A model generated the notes under the pieces. The model was not told the origin of the DNA and did not search any database. It saw only the letters and a program-made list of their open reading frames with translations. The translations under genes were made by a program, and so were the position numbers. Source: Fomitopsis serialis (Eukaryota > Basidiomycota > Agaricomycetes > Polyporales > Fomitopsidaceae). Taken from it: a stretch of 64,000 bases of DNA. Shown piece after piece: positions 20,301 through 32,763 of this stretch. The stretch lies in NCBI RefSeq assembly GCF_022376445.1, contig NW_025955047.1, positions 101,300 through 165,299 on the forward strand, in the 5' to 3' direction. Numbering within the stretch: position 1 is the first letter of the stretch; every line of letters begins with the position of its first letter.

Positions 20301-23300
20301 GATGTAATCAGCAAATGAGGGTATTGCGACCCACTAATCTGGATATTGGACGTGCGTACCAGTCACATAGTGTCCACAGCGGTGAACCACATGGCAGAAT
20401 GACGAAGACGGTTCATTTGTCCATTCACGCCGGCGAGCGACTTCGAGACTGGATCTGCGTTTTTAGTCAGAATACGACGCGCGGCATCGCAGATGGTTCG
20501 ACAGGGACTCAGTCAGAACCGGGCCACTCAGCCTGCCCAAACCAATCCTATCAACGGAACTTCTCGCAGATGTCCGCTGTCGAACGTGCCGTGGCAACGA
20601 CTACAAAATGCACTCAGATGACTCAAAGCGGAACCGTTGTGTGCGGGTATTGCGTTCTGGACCGGCCCTTGTAGTTCGCAACCAAATTTGCCGAACACAG
20701 CGTGAGTCGACTCTGGCGCACGAGCCAAACTTATCAGCATGTGGAAAAGAGATGATGCGCATACCGAGTGCGTTATGAACGTCGCATAGTACACTGGAAA
20801 GACGTGGCATAAGTCAACACATCACGGTGAGAAGGATCGGTGCCGCACCTTCGATCGTGTCAGACTCCCTCGTCGCGACGTCCCCGCCTCCGACAAGCAG
20901 CGCAGACACGATCATCCGTCTTCCCGGATCCATGGAGACAGGAGGCAACGTCCGGTCATCACTCCGGTGCTAGATTCAAAATTCCGGTATCACGCCGGGA
21001 CACCGCACCGGGACGACCCTGTCGGAGACAATGGTCGACCTAAGCTCCAGCGCACCAGGCGAGCGATGAATGAGAGACTTACCCATAAAATATCATACAT
21101 GGCATAATGCTTGCACAGGATTGGGTTCTCGAGCTGGTTCAAGTCGGCGGCATAGCTAGATCGGTGTAGTACTAGTCAGGATAATGCGAGTGCGGTGAAA
21201 TTGAATGCCTCACCTGTTGTGGTCCCAGCTTGGTCACGGTTTCATGATTCGACGTTGAAGTCGTAGCCAGAGTGATACAATGAACTTACCAGTGGCGCAG
21301 CCAGTGTGTGAGGCTGGGCACCGTGTTCCGCGCATAAACATCGCTTGGTTCACTTAGCATCGGAGAGGTGAAGTAACCGAGCTGGCGAAAGGCAAAAGAC
21401 GGAGTGTGATGGCATGTAAGCGGAGTAAGTGCGGGAAATGGATGGTACAAAGGTGGAGGGCAGAAAGAGGATAGATAGCACTGGGCGAGCAAGGCCGGCT
21501 TTTATAGCTCGTACCTTCCGCGGAGTGGTCCGTGCGTCGTCAGCATGCCACGGAAGATCGTACCATGTCTCGGAACCATCCAGAAGCGGTCTCCGGTACC
21601 CGATGCCCGCCGTTCCCTGACGTCGCTTGCAAACTCCGGGCTAATGCGACTGTTATTCTCTCCTCCCTAGCGAGTTTCCAACCGTCGGAAGGCAACACGT
21701 ACGTTCCAATTGATGCATCGCATATGAGCGTTCTGATAGGCGCCGTCCGGAGGTTTCACGCAAGCGAGACTACGTTGCGACGTGAGCATATTGCTCGTAC
21801 TCGGGTTGCCTTTGAATGTAAGCTGAGTGGTCTTGTCCTGTGCGAGTGAGCGGGCCGCATCACCTGCGATGTTTGTACTCACAGTCACAGTTATAGAAAT
21901 ACAGGGTCGACCGTTGAGGGTAGTCGAGTACGAGAGGCAGGTACCGCCGCAGGAGGAGCAACGGATGATCGCGCGCAGAGGAAAGAGAATAGGCGCGCGA
22001 GAAAAGCGGTTGAGAGCCTCGTGTTCTGAGATCGGCTGGGGCGATCTCACGCTCTTCCGGATTGCACGCCTCCTCTCTGGCGCACTCCGCCCAGGCTCCT
22101 CCCCACCATACTGGACGTGCACTGACCGCCTGTTCCATACAGACATTTTTGAATGTTGCCCTCGCAGATATCACCCATATCTGCACTTGTATTTGAGACA
22201 TGTAGTTGGTCACAGTAGTACTTATCATTGCAAGACTTGCTCTTTTCGGACCAAGGAGCAGTGGCAATGAGCCTTTGCTCACACTGTGAGGTACGCGCAT
22301 CACAGGCCTGCCGAATGGAACAGTGACGTAGTATTCTGACTGCATTCCATTTCAAGGTAAAGCCGGTGTACGATCACGGAGAGCTTGGCCCGCCGAAGGG
22401 ACAAGCGCGCTCGGCACCCGAGGGCTTCGGAGGACCGCATTCGTGCGACATTTATTCTGCACGCAGACTATTGCTTACCCTGCATGTAAATACAGTAGCT
22501 AGAGGAAGAAACATCACTTGAGAAATGCAGCCTAGGACATGATCTGCTCGAGGGTACCAGCCAATACTGGACAATTCAGGATTGGCTGACAGCCTTGGGC
22601 AGACAATGTCCTTGCCATCGGAAGCCGGTGCCGGGGATTATCCCCGGTTGCCAAGCGGTAATTCAATTGATGAGGTCATTGTTCTGGAGCGGTGTTGCCT
22701 GTTCGAGTCTGATGGATTCAGAGATTTGATCGGCTCATCAATATTTCCTTTTTTGTAACAGACAACAGCTTGAGGACATGAGTTATTGAGAGATTAGAAA
22801 TGGTTCCTAAGCCCTAGACAGTACAAACATTTCTTTCATTGTGAGACCTAAGAGTGAGGATACAGCACAGTGCTGAGCTTGAGTGAGAAATTGTACCATA
22901 CAGGGCCTGAAACACTCAGTGGCCGCTTAGCCACCATCAGCCACCCATGGCCGAAGGCTCGAAGCGGTCTTGACCGGCAGAGCCTAATTTGGGTGAACAA
23001 TGGGAGGCCGGACTCAGCCCGAGGCCGAAGGAAGCCCGCGGAGTTCAGCGACGAACTCCAGTCTCCAGTATATATACATGAGCAGGCCCACCCTCCTCTC
23101 ACGGAGCAGAAGCTATGCCAGGCCATGGTAAGTACCATAGCCAATCTGCTCTGTTGCTTACACTAACCATTCCATATGTTCGACGTCTCACAGATTGTTA
23201 CTAACAGACGAGCTGCCCCATGCTCGAAGCTGGACAGCACGCAGATGCACAGTAAGTCAGTTCGCAACTCATACAGCAGGTCCTCGTACTGACTGTGTCC

Positions 23301-26300
23301 CAGCTCACAGGTGGTATTGCACTCGCCGAGACAGACACGCAGGCAACGGGTAATGTAGGCTCGCCGAGACGAGGACCAGTGACCAGGTGAGGTTTCCCGG
23401 CCGCCCTCGCCCTCGAGCCACACTCACGAACACGCTGGTTCACAGGCAATCACTCGGAGCACGCGCACGATATACTATGTCTCATTAGATAACAGCGAGC
23501 GAGGCTCACGGTACGTTGCTCATCGAGCCTTCATCACTGATCCAGTACTCACCCCTTGTCCCGACAGCACAGCTCTCCGACGAACAAGGCTACACGGCAC
23601 ACGACCCACCACAGACGACCTATCCCAGACTGGACAAACGGCGCAGAGGCTTGTCGTCCGCCAGGTGTATTGGCGAACTCCGTCCTGGTCTCAAGTCTCC
23701 ACCATCGACAGCCGTCGTATGCGTGTGTCCGGTCTGCAAGCGTACTGCATGCTGCTCCCAGAAGCCCCACATGGCATCCGCGCACCGGCCCAAGCAAACG
23801 GTCCCCATCCCTCTACGAGACAGAGCCGCAAGAGACCGTATCTAGTACGCTCGTGCCCGTCATGTTGGTCCCTCCCGCCCAAACTTCCTCTGCATACCCC
23901 TCACGAACGACACGTCCATCGCGCACTCCTCGGGTTCATTCACGTCGGCTCGGTGACGTTGCTCGCTCGCAATGTACGGCAACGGCTGGTCACGCACGAG
24001 GAAGGCGATGTCTGCTGTCGTCCGCCGGACGTCTCGTTGCGTACCTCGATTGATGCCGAGAAGGAAACCACTCGGTCAACGTACCTCGTCTGCGCGTGAG
24101 GGGCTTGGCCTCGACACGCACACCGCCGCTCCTACGTGGATCCCACTGATATCTGTTGGGGCTGCTCTGTTCCCCCCAGTACCTTCTTGTACTACACCGT
24201 CGCCATCCGCCGTCCGGACCGTCACAACGTATCGTCGTCCGGTGAGCTGAATGTGGTGTGTCCCAGCTTGTGCTGCATCGACGGGCATGGCACAGATCCT
24301 TTGCGGATCTCCTGCACGAGGCCACCGTCTTGGGGCGCGCCCCCGCATCTCCATGGAATCCTCTGGGACGACTCGCAGTCCAACCTTTGAACACACGACA
24401 TATCGTTGTCCGGCGAATCGGACCCTGCGCGCCCCTGTTCACCGGGTCCCTTGTCGATGTCTCCAAGTCCGCCTCTCGCCCACGTCGAGGCGGGCAACGG
24501 TGCGGGTTCGTACGAGGGTCTGGTTCGGGTGCTGTCCGGTTGTACAGCACGCGATCTCCACCGGACACCCTTGTCACTACCGCAAATGAGCATGGTCAGT
24601 GGACCTACCTCGATTGAATCAACGTTGCACGATGACGTGAACACGTCGCCACTCAGTCTCCCCTCTCACACCGTCTTCGCCCGTCCTCGTTTGCACCCAC
24701 CGAACATCGTTGACACGACGTATGGGCGTCTGGCAAATTTGGCGGTCCTCGCGCGTGCACCGTACCTCGACCGGTCATGTCGACTGCACACAACGCGTCT
24801 TGCCACGGAAGCTGCTGGCTGACGCGGGGGAACTCGGTGAGCAAGCACGTCGTCACCGATACACCGTCATCTGCGGCCCCGGTCCCTTGGCACCGTATTT
24901 CGACCTGCAAAGACACGACACATCGTCGTCCGGCCAACGGACCTCCGACAACTGTCGCGCGTCCACCACCTCGGTCTGCACGATTATATTGAGGCGTCCT
25001 CACGCTCCGCCGGTCGTCTTGAGCGGGCCCGGTTCGACGAAGACACGAGGTATCGAATTCCGGCGAGCGGGATCGTGTGAGCGGGGTGGGCTCTCGCGGG
25101 GAGTCGAGGCGAAGGGAGCTCGAGGTAAGCGTTCAGCCGCTAGTGGTAACCCGTAGCTGACGGTGAGCAGGGCACTGGCAGTGGAGAGGGTACTGCCGAG
25201 GGACCACTGTCCAGGTGAGTAGAGTGTGCTATGCTCTGCGCGCTACGGTTACTCACGTAGGTTCGCCAACAGGTGCGTATCTGACATCCAACCACGTGCG
25301 AATACCACCGAGGGACGCGAGGGAGGGAGGGAGCCTGTTCGCGATGTGGAGTACAGCTGAGTGGCTGACGAGGAATCGTCTGCCGCGTTATCAATTAGCT
25401 GGTCGCCCTCGCGGATGATGCGTACCACGGCGTACGTCACTGGACGAGACCATCGGGACAGCGGGAGGGTCGTAGATTCGGAATCCGGAGATGGATAGCG
25501 GGGAGCACGGCATGCCATGGACGTGACGAGATGAGTCAATGCATCTGGGAATGAAGGATGCATGACTGACGCCGACTCGTCTGCCGCGTTATCAACTAGT
25601 AGCCATGGCGGATGCTGTATACGCGATCGGGACGGCGGGAGGTTCGTGGGCAGAGTGAGTTCAGAGATGGACGGCGGATATGCTCTAGAAACAACGAGGT
25701 GAGTGTGAGCGTCTACCAACGAAGGATGCGCGACTGACAGAAACTCGCCTGCCGCGTTTTGAACTGGCAGCAAATGCCGAGTATGCAGCCACGGCGAGTG
25801 ACGGGACGGCGCGGGGATGCTAGGAGGACGGCGCGAGGCGTTGTAGGTGCGACAGGCAGCGCGACGAGGTGAGTCGGTACACGGGATTTGAAAGGCGCGT
25901 ACCTGGCTGATGGCTCTCGTCTGCCGCGTTATCAACTTGTAGATCGCGCGAACGGGCACGTCACGGTGTTGCGCAGAGGGATGCGGCGACTGAGCACACA
26001 TCGCAGAGGGTGAGCACGTACCGTGTCCGCGGCCGTCGACTGAGAGCAGCGTTCGTTTTGCCACCGAGTGTCCCTGCGGGGAGGCGGACGTATGCTCGTA
26101 CATAAAGAAAGAGAGACGGACGTTCGAAAGAAGGCAAATTTTTTCGACCCTCCAGCCAATCAGCATGCGAGGAGGGACGGAGTGACGCGTCCTCCGCGCA
26201 CGATCGGCCAATCAGAGCGGCGATCGAGCGCCCGTTCGAAATCGCGACTTGCTTCCGATGTTGTCGACGCGGCTTCTACACGCACTCGCACAGGGTTGAC

Positions 26301-27967
26301 GCGTGTTCCATGTGCGTCATGCGGGGCCTGGACCACCGTCTCACTTTTTGACAGCGCAACCTGGCCATCCTCACTCCAGCGCTGGCGTCGCGCAGGGCAC
26401 CGACCCAGTGCTCTTCGTCGACGTCGCTCAACGGCCGAGCGATCCCCCTCAATTCGCCTACTTCTCTACGCGCGCGACGCCGGTACGTCTTACTCTCAGT
26501 GTGCAGGGATGGATGGCGAGCTCATCATGTGTCCGCGCTGTGTACGCTGGTCGCGCATTCTACTTTCATGGCATGTCTTCTATCACCATTCGAAACATAA
26601 CTGAAGCTCAGGTGATGGGAAACCCGCTCTCTGACAGTCAGCGACCTGCGGTTGACTGGTCGGCGGAGGCTGACAGTCACCGCGACCCTCGTTATAAGTA
26701 CCTTCGCACCGTCTCCCTCCTCTACCTCACAGCCTATATTCTTCGTTCGCCTCGTCGCCCCCCTACACTCGTTTTTCATACACAGGATGCCGCCCAAGAC
26801 GCCCTCACTCTCGGTGCACATCTCCTACCGACTCGACGGCAGCAAGGTCGCCTACATGCGCAGCCGCGAGCACGACGTCTGCGAGTACTACCCTGAATTT
26901 CTCGAACGCGACCTTCTGTACCTCCAGCTCCCCTCAAAGTGGATGTACGACACGACGCTGCAGAGCCTGCCCAAGGGGAAGATCCAGTGCAGGTGGTTCG
27001 CGGGCATCGTGGACGACGACTCGGAGGTGCGTTATGCTTTCTCGAAGTCCTTCTCTCACTGAAGCGTGTCCCCCAGTCTGGACTGCTCGAACAGATCGCC
27101 GGGCAGGTCGAGTTTCTCAACAACCCGGGTGCAGCTCAGCTGCTCAAACGCCTCGAGATGTGAGTGCCGTGCTGCTATTCCCAACATGAGAAACACTGAC
27201 CCAGCGCGTTCGATTGGCAGTTCCAAGATCGAGCTCGCGCAGCCGTGAGTGGTCTTATCCTCATGCTTCTCCGTACGAATTCGTTCTTCACGCCTACCGA
27301 ACGGCTCATCCATCCACCGATTCAGTGGCCCGCCATCCCTGCTGGATCGTGCCGGGTTCCACCCGCATGCATGCATGTATGCGGCCGTGTCCTTCGCCCG
27401 GTCTGGCACCAGGCATCGGGCAGGGCTCTGTCTCGCTATGGCGCTGCCCCCAAAGACCGTCACCATCCCGTTCCGAGTCCTATCCGAGTTGAACACCTGC
27501 TCACCAACTCGCCCCACGTAGGACCCCAGCCACGCAAAGCCCCGTCGTCCAACCGTCCGACGTACCACATCAGCCACGTTCCGAGCCTCAGACCAGCGCG
27601 CCAGTAGCTGCAGAAACCGCCACACGGGCGGAACAGGAGACGCATGCCGGGGACGACGGCCAGCGCACGCCCGCAGCGCCTACCGACCCGAAGGTCGCCG
27701 AGCTCGAGGACCTCCTCGCGCAACACAAGGCCTGCTACGCTAAGCACACCGCGGAGAACACCGGTGAGTGCGAGTGAGCGCGTCTGCATTCCGAGCACGA
27801 TACTCACCCGGGCTCGTATTATCCGCGCCCTCCGGTACCCGCGCACGTTGCCTCGACGCAGAACTGAACGATGCGTGTCGGCGTCTGGAGGAGGAGGAAC
27901 GGCGGGCACGCGAGGAGAGGGCGCGTAAACGTGAGTGGCCAATCGTGCGATGTCGGTGACCACTCAT
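17282..27967. repeat. 10.7-kb tandem segmental duplication, copy 2 (no insertion)
   Basis: This copy is 10,686 bp. Positions 17282-20018 match 1-2736 and 20019-27584 match 9332-16897 essentially without substitution. Beyond 16898/27585 the copies differ at several per cent. It contains gene A2 at its end, the empty Copia site at 20014-20018, and the same non-coding repeats as copy 1. Confidence 0.96.
17374..26786. other. Gene-poor part of the unit (copy 2)
   Basis: This is the same sequence as 93-2736 plus 9332-16099. The unoccupied target GATGG is at 20014-20018 and the tandem repeat at 25376-25937. I see no supported gene. Confidence 0.6.
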
Positions 27968-28059
27968 GCAGTGTCCGTGCAGGCTTGCGTGGCGGTGCAA
28001 GCGGGGCCCGTGGTGGAGGTCGTGGAAGCGGAAGGGATGTGCGGCAGAGGGTGCTGTGA
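26787..28059 (+). CDS. Family gene A2: Y-R/C-x-W domain protein with RGG tail
   Basis: A2 is the paralogue of A1 at the end of copy 2. Exons I can fix: 26787-27026 (80 codons, identical first domain), 27077-27159, 27221-27244 (microexon), a coil exon ending at about 27763, 27862-27930 (Glu/Arg coiled coil) and 27983-28059 (RGG tail). It is identical to A1 up to 27584, then diverges by a few per cent, including a one-base loss inside the intron before 27862. The start of the large coil exon is unresolved, as in A1. The RGG tail keeps the same length and stop with one Gly-to-Ser change. The combination of this domain with a coiled coil and RGG tail is not one I can name. Confidence 0.7.
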
Positions 28060-28151
28060 TGCGCGGGAGGAGAGGGGTCCGAGCCCGGGGTCGTGCAGTG
28101 GGCGGATCCGCTTTGAGTCGTGAATCGGAGCTCTGTACCTGCGTTGGTTTG
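27968..28151. repeat. Partial third start of the 10.7-kb unit
   Basis: About 185 bp match 17282-17460 with scattered substitutions and a short deletion, then similarity stops abruptly near 28151. The higher divergence here than between copies 1 and 2 shows this is an older paralogous end, probably the pre-duplication partner of the crossover. Confidence 0.85.
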
Positions 28152-28660
28152 AGAGACGGAACAGTGCGCACGATGAATGGATGCTGAGTGAAGAGGCTCT
28201 TCTCGCTCTCGGTGCGCAAACCGAGTGACAATCTCAGTGCACAGCAGTGATCCATGGTTCAACGTTCAGGTCCCGGGCGTTGTCCACATGTGCCACGGAA
28301 CACGGGTTCCTGCGCAAGACAGTGCGCGGTCGGAAGGTCGTCCGAAACTGACGAGGCTGTAGGTACAGACCATCCATGCGACGTGCCTTCGAACCCAACC
28401 GACTCTGTCCTCAGTTCCCGACGAGGTCGGTCGACGCGGCTCACACAGCCTCGGCTGTGCGAGAAAAACTCGACATTCCGAGCTGGAGAAGCAACTACGT
28501 TGCTGCGGCGAACGGGGAGACCATAAACCTATAATGACAATGATAGAAATGTGTTCTGTGTCACAGCCAGTGGTACAAAACAAATGTCGCTGATACATCA
28601 ATATAGGCTCACAGACGTATCCAATCATCCTACACCGAAGCCAGCTGGGATGGGCTCGCC
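28152..28660. other. Intergenic, related to 32400-32763
   Basis: There is no gene. The stretch 28540-28660 (downstream of gene C) resembles 32645-32763 (downstream of gene D), showing that the C/D duplication includes 3' flanking DNA. Confidence 0.6.
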
Positions 28661-30432
28661 TTACGGGCGCGCAATGGACGCAGTTACAGAATCCAAATCT
28701 CTGACAAGGCGGTCGTACCGCACCTGCAGCTCTGCACGACGTCAGCACCGTCTCGTGCCCATCAACACGAGTGACCTACCTTCATGTACCGTCGTCACGT
28801 CCGACAGCGTGCTCTGCAGCTCCCGGATCGCTTCGTTATGCGCTGTGAACGCTGCCCTCAGCATGCGACGACCCAAAGCAGACGAGCGACGACGTACACT
28901 GGACCACCTGGTTCAGTCGCTCCTGCTCCTTGGCCCTCACGGAAACCTCCATCACTGCACGCCCAAAGTCAGTGTCTGACGCACAGGCGAAAGCGGTAGC
29001 CACTCACGGATGACATCAACCTCCAAGTCACTCTTGTCCTTCTTGCATGCCTCCAGCTGTTCCTGGAGCGAAGCGATCTGCACCGCATTATTGTGGCAGC
29101 GGGACACTAGCCTCGTTGTCGCGTCTTGGAGTTCGCGCCCATTCTCGGCAGTCTGAGTGGTCACAGGTACGTTGGATGGGACCGAGTCATCGGAGGCACC
29201 AGATACAGAGGCCGTCGTTCCGCTGACTGCCAGAGATCCCGAGGCGCCAAGGAGACCAGCCGAAGAGACACTAGGACCAGGAGCCAAGTCGGTCGCAGCA
29301 CAGGTAGATGCGAGGCGAGCACCAGACGACGGAGCGGCCGGCGCAGAGGGACCTAGAGCCCGTACAGCTGTGCTGGCGCCCGCTGAGTTATCCGTAGATT
29401 TGGTCCGCTCCTCGTGACCCGACGCAGCAGGAGCGTTCTTAAAGCCACGGACGGCAAGGCTCTGGTCTTCCGGAATAGAGCCAGCCCCTCCCGGAGACTC
29501 GGCCTGCTTGGTAGACGATTGTGACGAGGCCTGGCTGGTCCGGCGTTCTGGTGTAGGTCGATTCTCAGCGGAAGTTGTCGAGGAGGCGGTCGAAGTCGAA
29601 ATTCCCGAGTCGCGTTCTCCGCGAGGACTACTGCAGCGACGCTTCGGATGGGCAGTAACATCGGGGTCGCCGTTCGCTGCAGATCGTGAGCGCTTATGCG
29701 AAGCCGTCTGTGAATCGGTAAGGTCTGTCTTGGGCTCGTTGAGGTTGAAACCGCTAGCATTCCTCTTCGGCACGTCGACGTTGTTGTTCCTCATGCCAGG
29801 AGCACCATTCGCCTTCGGCGGCCCGGGGATGCCTTGGCTATTTACCTTGACCGCACTCGGAGCATGCTCAGTTGCTTCTCTATAGCATGAAAAATGGCGA
29901 CCATGTGCCCGGGCCCGGGATGAGCATCACGATGTCGAGAGACGGAAAGAAAGTAACTCACGCATATAAGTTCACAATCTCGCTGCTACATTGACGGAGC
30001 GGGTTGGAACCGCATAAGGACTGAGATAACGGACACTTGACGAGGTACGCTCCGACGTTGCGAAGTCGTGGATGCGTCGAGACTTGCAAACACTGTGGAT
30101 TCTTGATCGCACCTCATTAATGATGTTCTTCTGGGTGTCTGATGTCAGGAAAGCCGCGAGTGAGTGGACAACACACGCACCGTCTCATCGTCATGGGATC
30201 AGAACCCCCAGTGACAGATAAACTCCCCGTTGTTTCCAGGAAGGATAATTCCGGATGGCGGTGGGATACGCATCGCTCTGAGGTCCTCGCGTATTATGCG
30301 TAAATTGGGATCGTTGCGACCCTCCGCGTCACGACCGAGCATGCGCGACCTATAGCCCCGCACAGTGAGGTCGTAACGAACCAGTACCGCGCATGGTACT
30401 AAGACGGGCTTGCGTAGACTGCCAGTGGTCAT
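28661..30432 (-). pseudogene. Family gene C (nonsense mutation and lost splice donor)
   Basis: The start ATG is at 30432. Exon 1 (30181-30432) carries L-V-R-Y-D, D-L-R-A-M-R-I-P-P-P and G-E-F-I-C-H-W, but codon 78 is TGA (30199-30201) where paralogue D has GGA, six codons before the conserved donor. The helical exon 2 has lost the conserved AT|GT donor. The 3' half is intact: a long exon ending at 29008 with the S-H-K-R...K-R-R-C motif and coiled coil, then 28898-28975, 28780-28851 and 28661-28731, ending L-D-S-V-T-A-S-I-A-R-P. These match D exon for exon, about 100% in the coil but only moderately in the first domain. Silencing is recent, or the gene is expressed from a downstream start. Confidence 0.75.
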
Positions 30433-30780
30433 TGCGTGTTGTAGGAGGGATATCCAGGTAGGCAGGCCGCACCAGTGCGACGAGTGGAATGTTGAGGGAA
30501 ATAAGGTAGTTGAATTCGAACCACCACAGCGGGGCACCTTTCAAAGTGCATTCTGACAGACCCACGTGGTGAGGTGCGCCGCCGATTCAGGCAGATGGGC
30601 TCTATGCCAGTATAAAAGGCCACGCATCGTACTTACGACATTTCCCCTCACTGGCACTGCCTACTCAGCCTACTCAACGGTTCATAAAGACAATGGGTGA
30701 GTACACATTTGGAGAAGCAGGCTGAGCAGCTGTGATCCAGCTCATGAACTCACGTCCGAGGCCAACAACGAAAAAGGTAC

Positions 30781-30875
30781 ATGTCACCGTTTACCTGAGA
30801 CATCCGAGCGTTTGTCTGACCCCTCCCAAATGCGCATTTGAGAGGGCGCAACCAAACCCGGGCTGGGTTCCGGGG
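30781..30875 (+). repeat. Dispersed hairpin repeat, copy R1
   Basis: This copy contains CCCTCCCAAATGC followed immediately by GCATTTGAGAGGG (30821-30846), a 13-bp inverted repeat with one mismatch, then GCGCAACCAAACCCGGGCTG. Related copies are at 31765-31865 (-), 35222-35320, 42795-42905 and 43565-43665. This one is about 350-440 bp upstream of gene C. Confidence 0.75.
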
Positions 30876-31764
30876 CTGGCACATCAAGGGACCTTGCGTA
30901 TCCCCAGGTTACAAGATCAATAGACATATGATCCTCTTAGGCACCGGTGGACATTACGCGCGCTCTCGCGTTGTACACAACTGGCGGTCAGTCACCGTGA
31001 CGTGCAGCCGACCGTATGTGCCACGAAGCGACGTGACACTCTGCGAAGAGGGGATTCGGCGTTGGTTCCAGGATCGGAAGATGACTGATGCGACGCTCCA
31101 GACAGTCAGATGGCGGGGATTGGCATCCTAAGGGAAGCGAATCAGTGAGTAGGGACCCAACGCAGATATCAATGGAACGGTAACGACCTATTGTAGCGCC
31201 GCTGTGGACTTGTTAACGTGACGCGCATAATGGGTAGAAGCCGAAGCTGCTGCTCAGGATTTCTACGTTAGTGAGTTCAACCGATGTGAGTGGCCACAGA
31301 CCATAAGTGACGTGTTCCCGGCGGACAACTGAGGAGCTGTGTTTCGCCTGTGAGCTGACTCACTGTCAGCCTCGACAACGGTAGCCACAGCTTACCATCG
31401 GAGTTTCATGCCTTGCATCTTGTGGGCGTGTGTGTACTAGCGGAAACAAGATCGATGCACGGCGGGTGGATAAGTACTTACGCGGTCGGTTATCATGCAT
31501 TCTCACGATAACGATTTTCTCGAACTCGCCCTCCGACACTCCCCAGGCTACTGCTTCAGGCAGCAGTCCTCCTCCTCGGCTGTAAGTCATCGCGCAGCGG
31601 TCGTCCACTGCTCGGTGCGCTCCTTGCGTAAAATCCTTTGGCGTCGAGTACGACTTAATTGCACGTGATCGGCAGCCAGCCTCACAGAACACAGGAACGC
31701 GCGCCACGCCCACCGGCAACTGCCTTTCAGAGTATCGAACTCGGAAAATCCACAGGCGTAACGG

Positions 31765-31865
31765 CAGGTATCCGTCTCGGAACTCAGCCTGGGTCTGGTT
31801 GCGCCCTCTCAAATGCGCCTTTGGGAGGGGGCAGACAAGCGCCAGTGTCTGCGGTGCCGTTTGGA
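31765..31865 (-). repeat. Dispersed hairpin repeat, copy R3 (reverse)
   Basis: Its reverse complement is closest to R2, sharing the CTTGTCTGCCCCCTCCCAAA core, the GCATTTGAGAGGGCGCAACC arm and the AATTCGAACA block upstream. Confidence 0.7.
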
Positions 31866-32763
31866 TGTGTACATTTTTTATGATTTGATCGTCCATCCTG
31901 GATGTTCGAATTCTAGGAATATTCAAGTACTGTACACGCGCGTGCATGTCTGAGGCCATATGCTGGGTTGGAGTCATGAGAGAGAAGGAGAATGATGTCT
32001 GAAACAAGCAATCCGAAGTACGTCGTCCCTATTCTCCGTTGATTGACCGCGCGCTGAGGGCCGCGGGCGGCATAACAGCGCATAATGAGATGTCCAGACG
32101 CTGCGGAGAACGCTGCGCCAGCAGTCCGTATACGCAAACCACTCCCATGCTGAAATCGGACATAAATGCGGATACAGTAGTGACCGCCTTGTCGGTGACG
32201 CCTAGAGCTGCATCTTTAGTGGCGGTATTCATGTTCATCGGTCAGTCACCCTTAACAATTTGAGATGGAACACTACGTAGAACGGCAGCTGAATATTGAA
32301 TAAGGGCACCATTCTCGGCAGCCTGCCTAGTGCGCAAACCGAATAAACACCTGACGCACGCCAGCGATACGTGGTTTGAGTCACTCTTACCTCGACCGTC
32401 CACTGGCCGCAATTGTGGAGGCAATATATGTGACATGTCTTCGATTTCAACCGACGGCGTCCTTAGTCCCCGACTCGGAGGAGGTTGACTGTCGGTATAG
32501 CCACTCACGTAGCCTCGGTTGTATGAGAAAGCCTTGTATTTCTGAGCTAGGGAGACAAGGACATCACTAAGGCGGATGAGGATATCGAAGAAGAGTGGTC
32601 ACAACTCAGATACATGGAGGAACCTCGGTATGAAACATATAAAATGATAGAATGTGTTCTAGGTCACAACCAGTGGTACAAAACAAATGTCACTGATACA
32701 TCAATATATGTCCACAGACGTATCCAATCATCCTACACCCAAGCCAGCTGGGATGGGCTCGCC

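Larger units (their letters stand above)
30433..32763. other. Intergenic with two copies of the hairpin repeat
   Basis: It contains the dispersed hairpin repeat in forward (30781-30875) and reverse (about 31765-31865) orientation. Minus-strand frame 31366-32007 (213 codons) spans the second copy; I cannot join it to any recognisable exon set. No gene is called. Confidence 0.5.
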
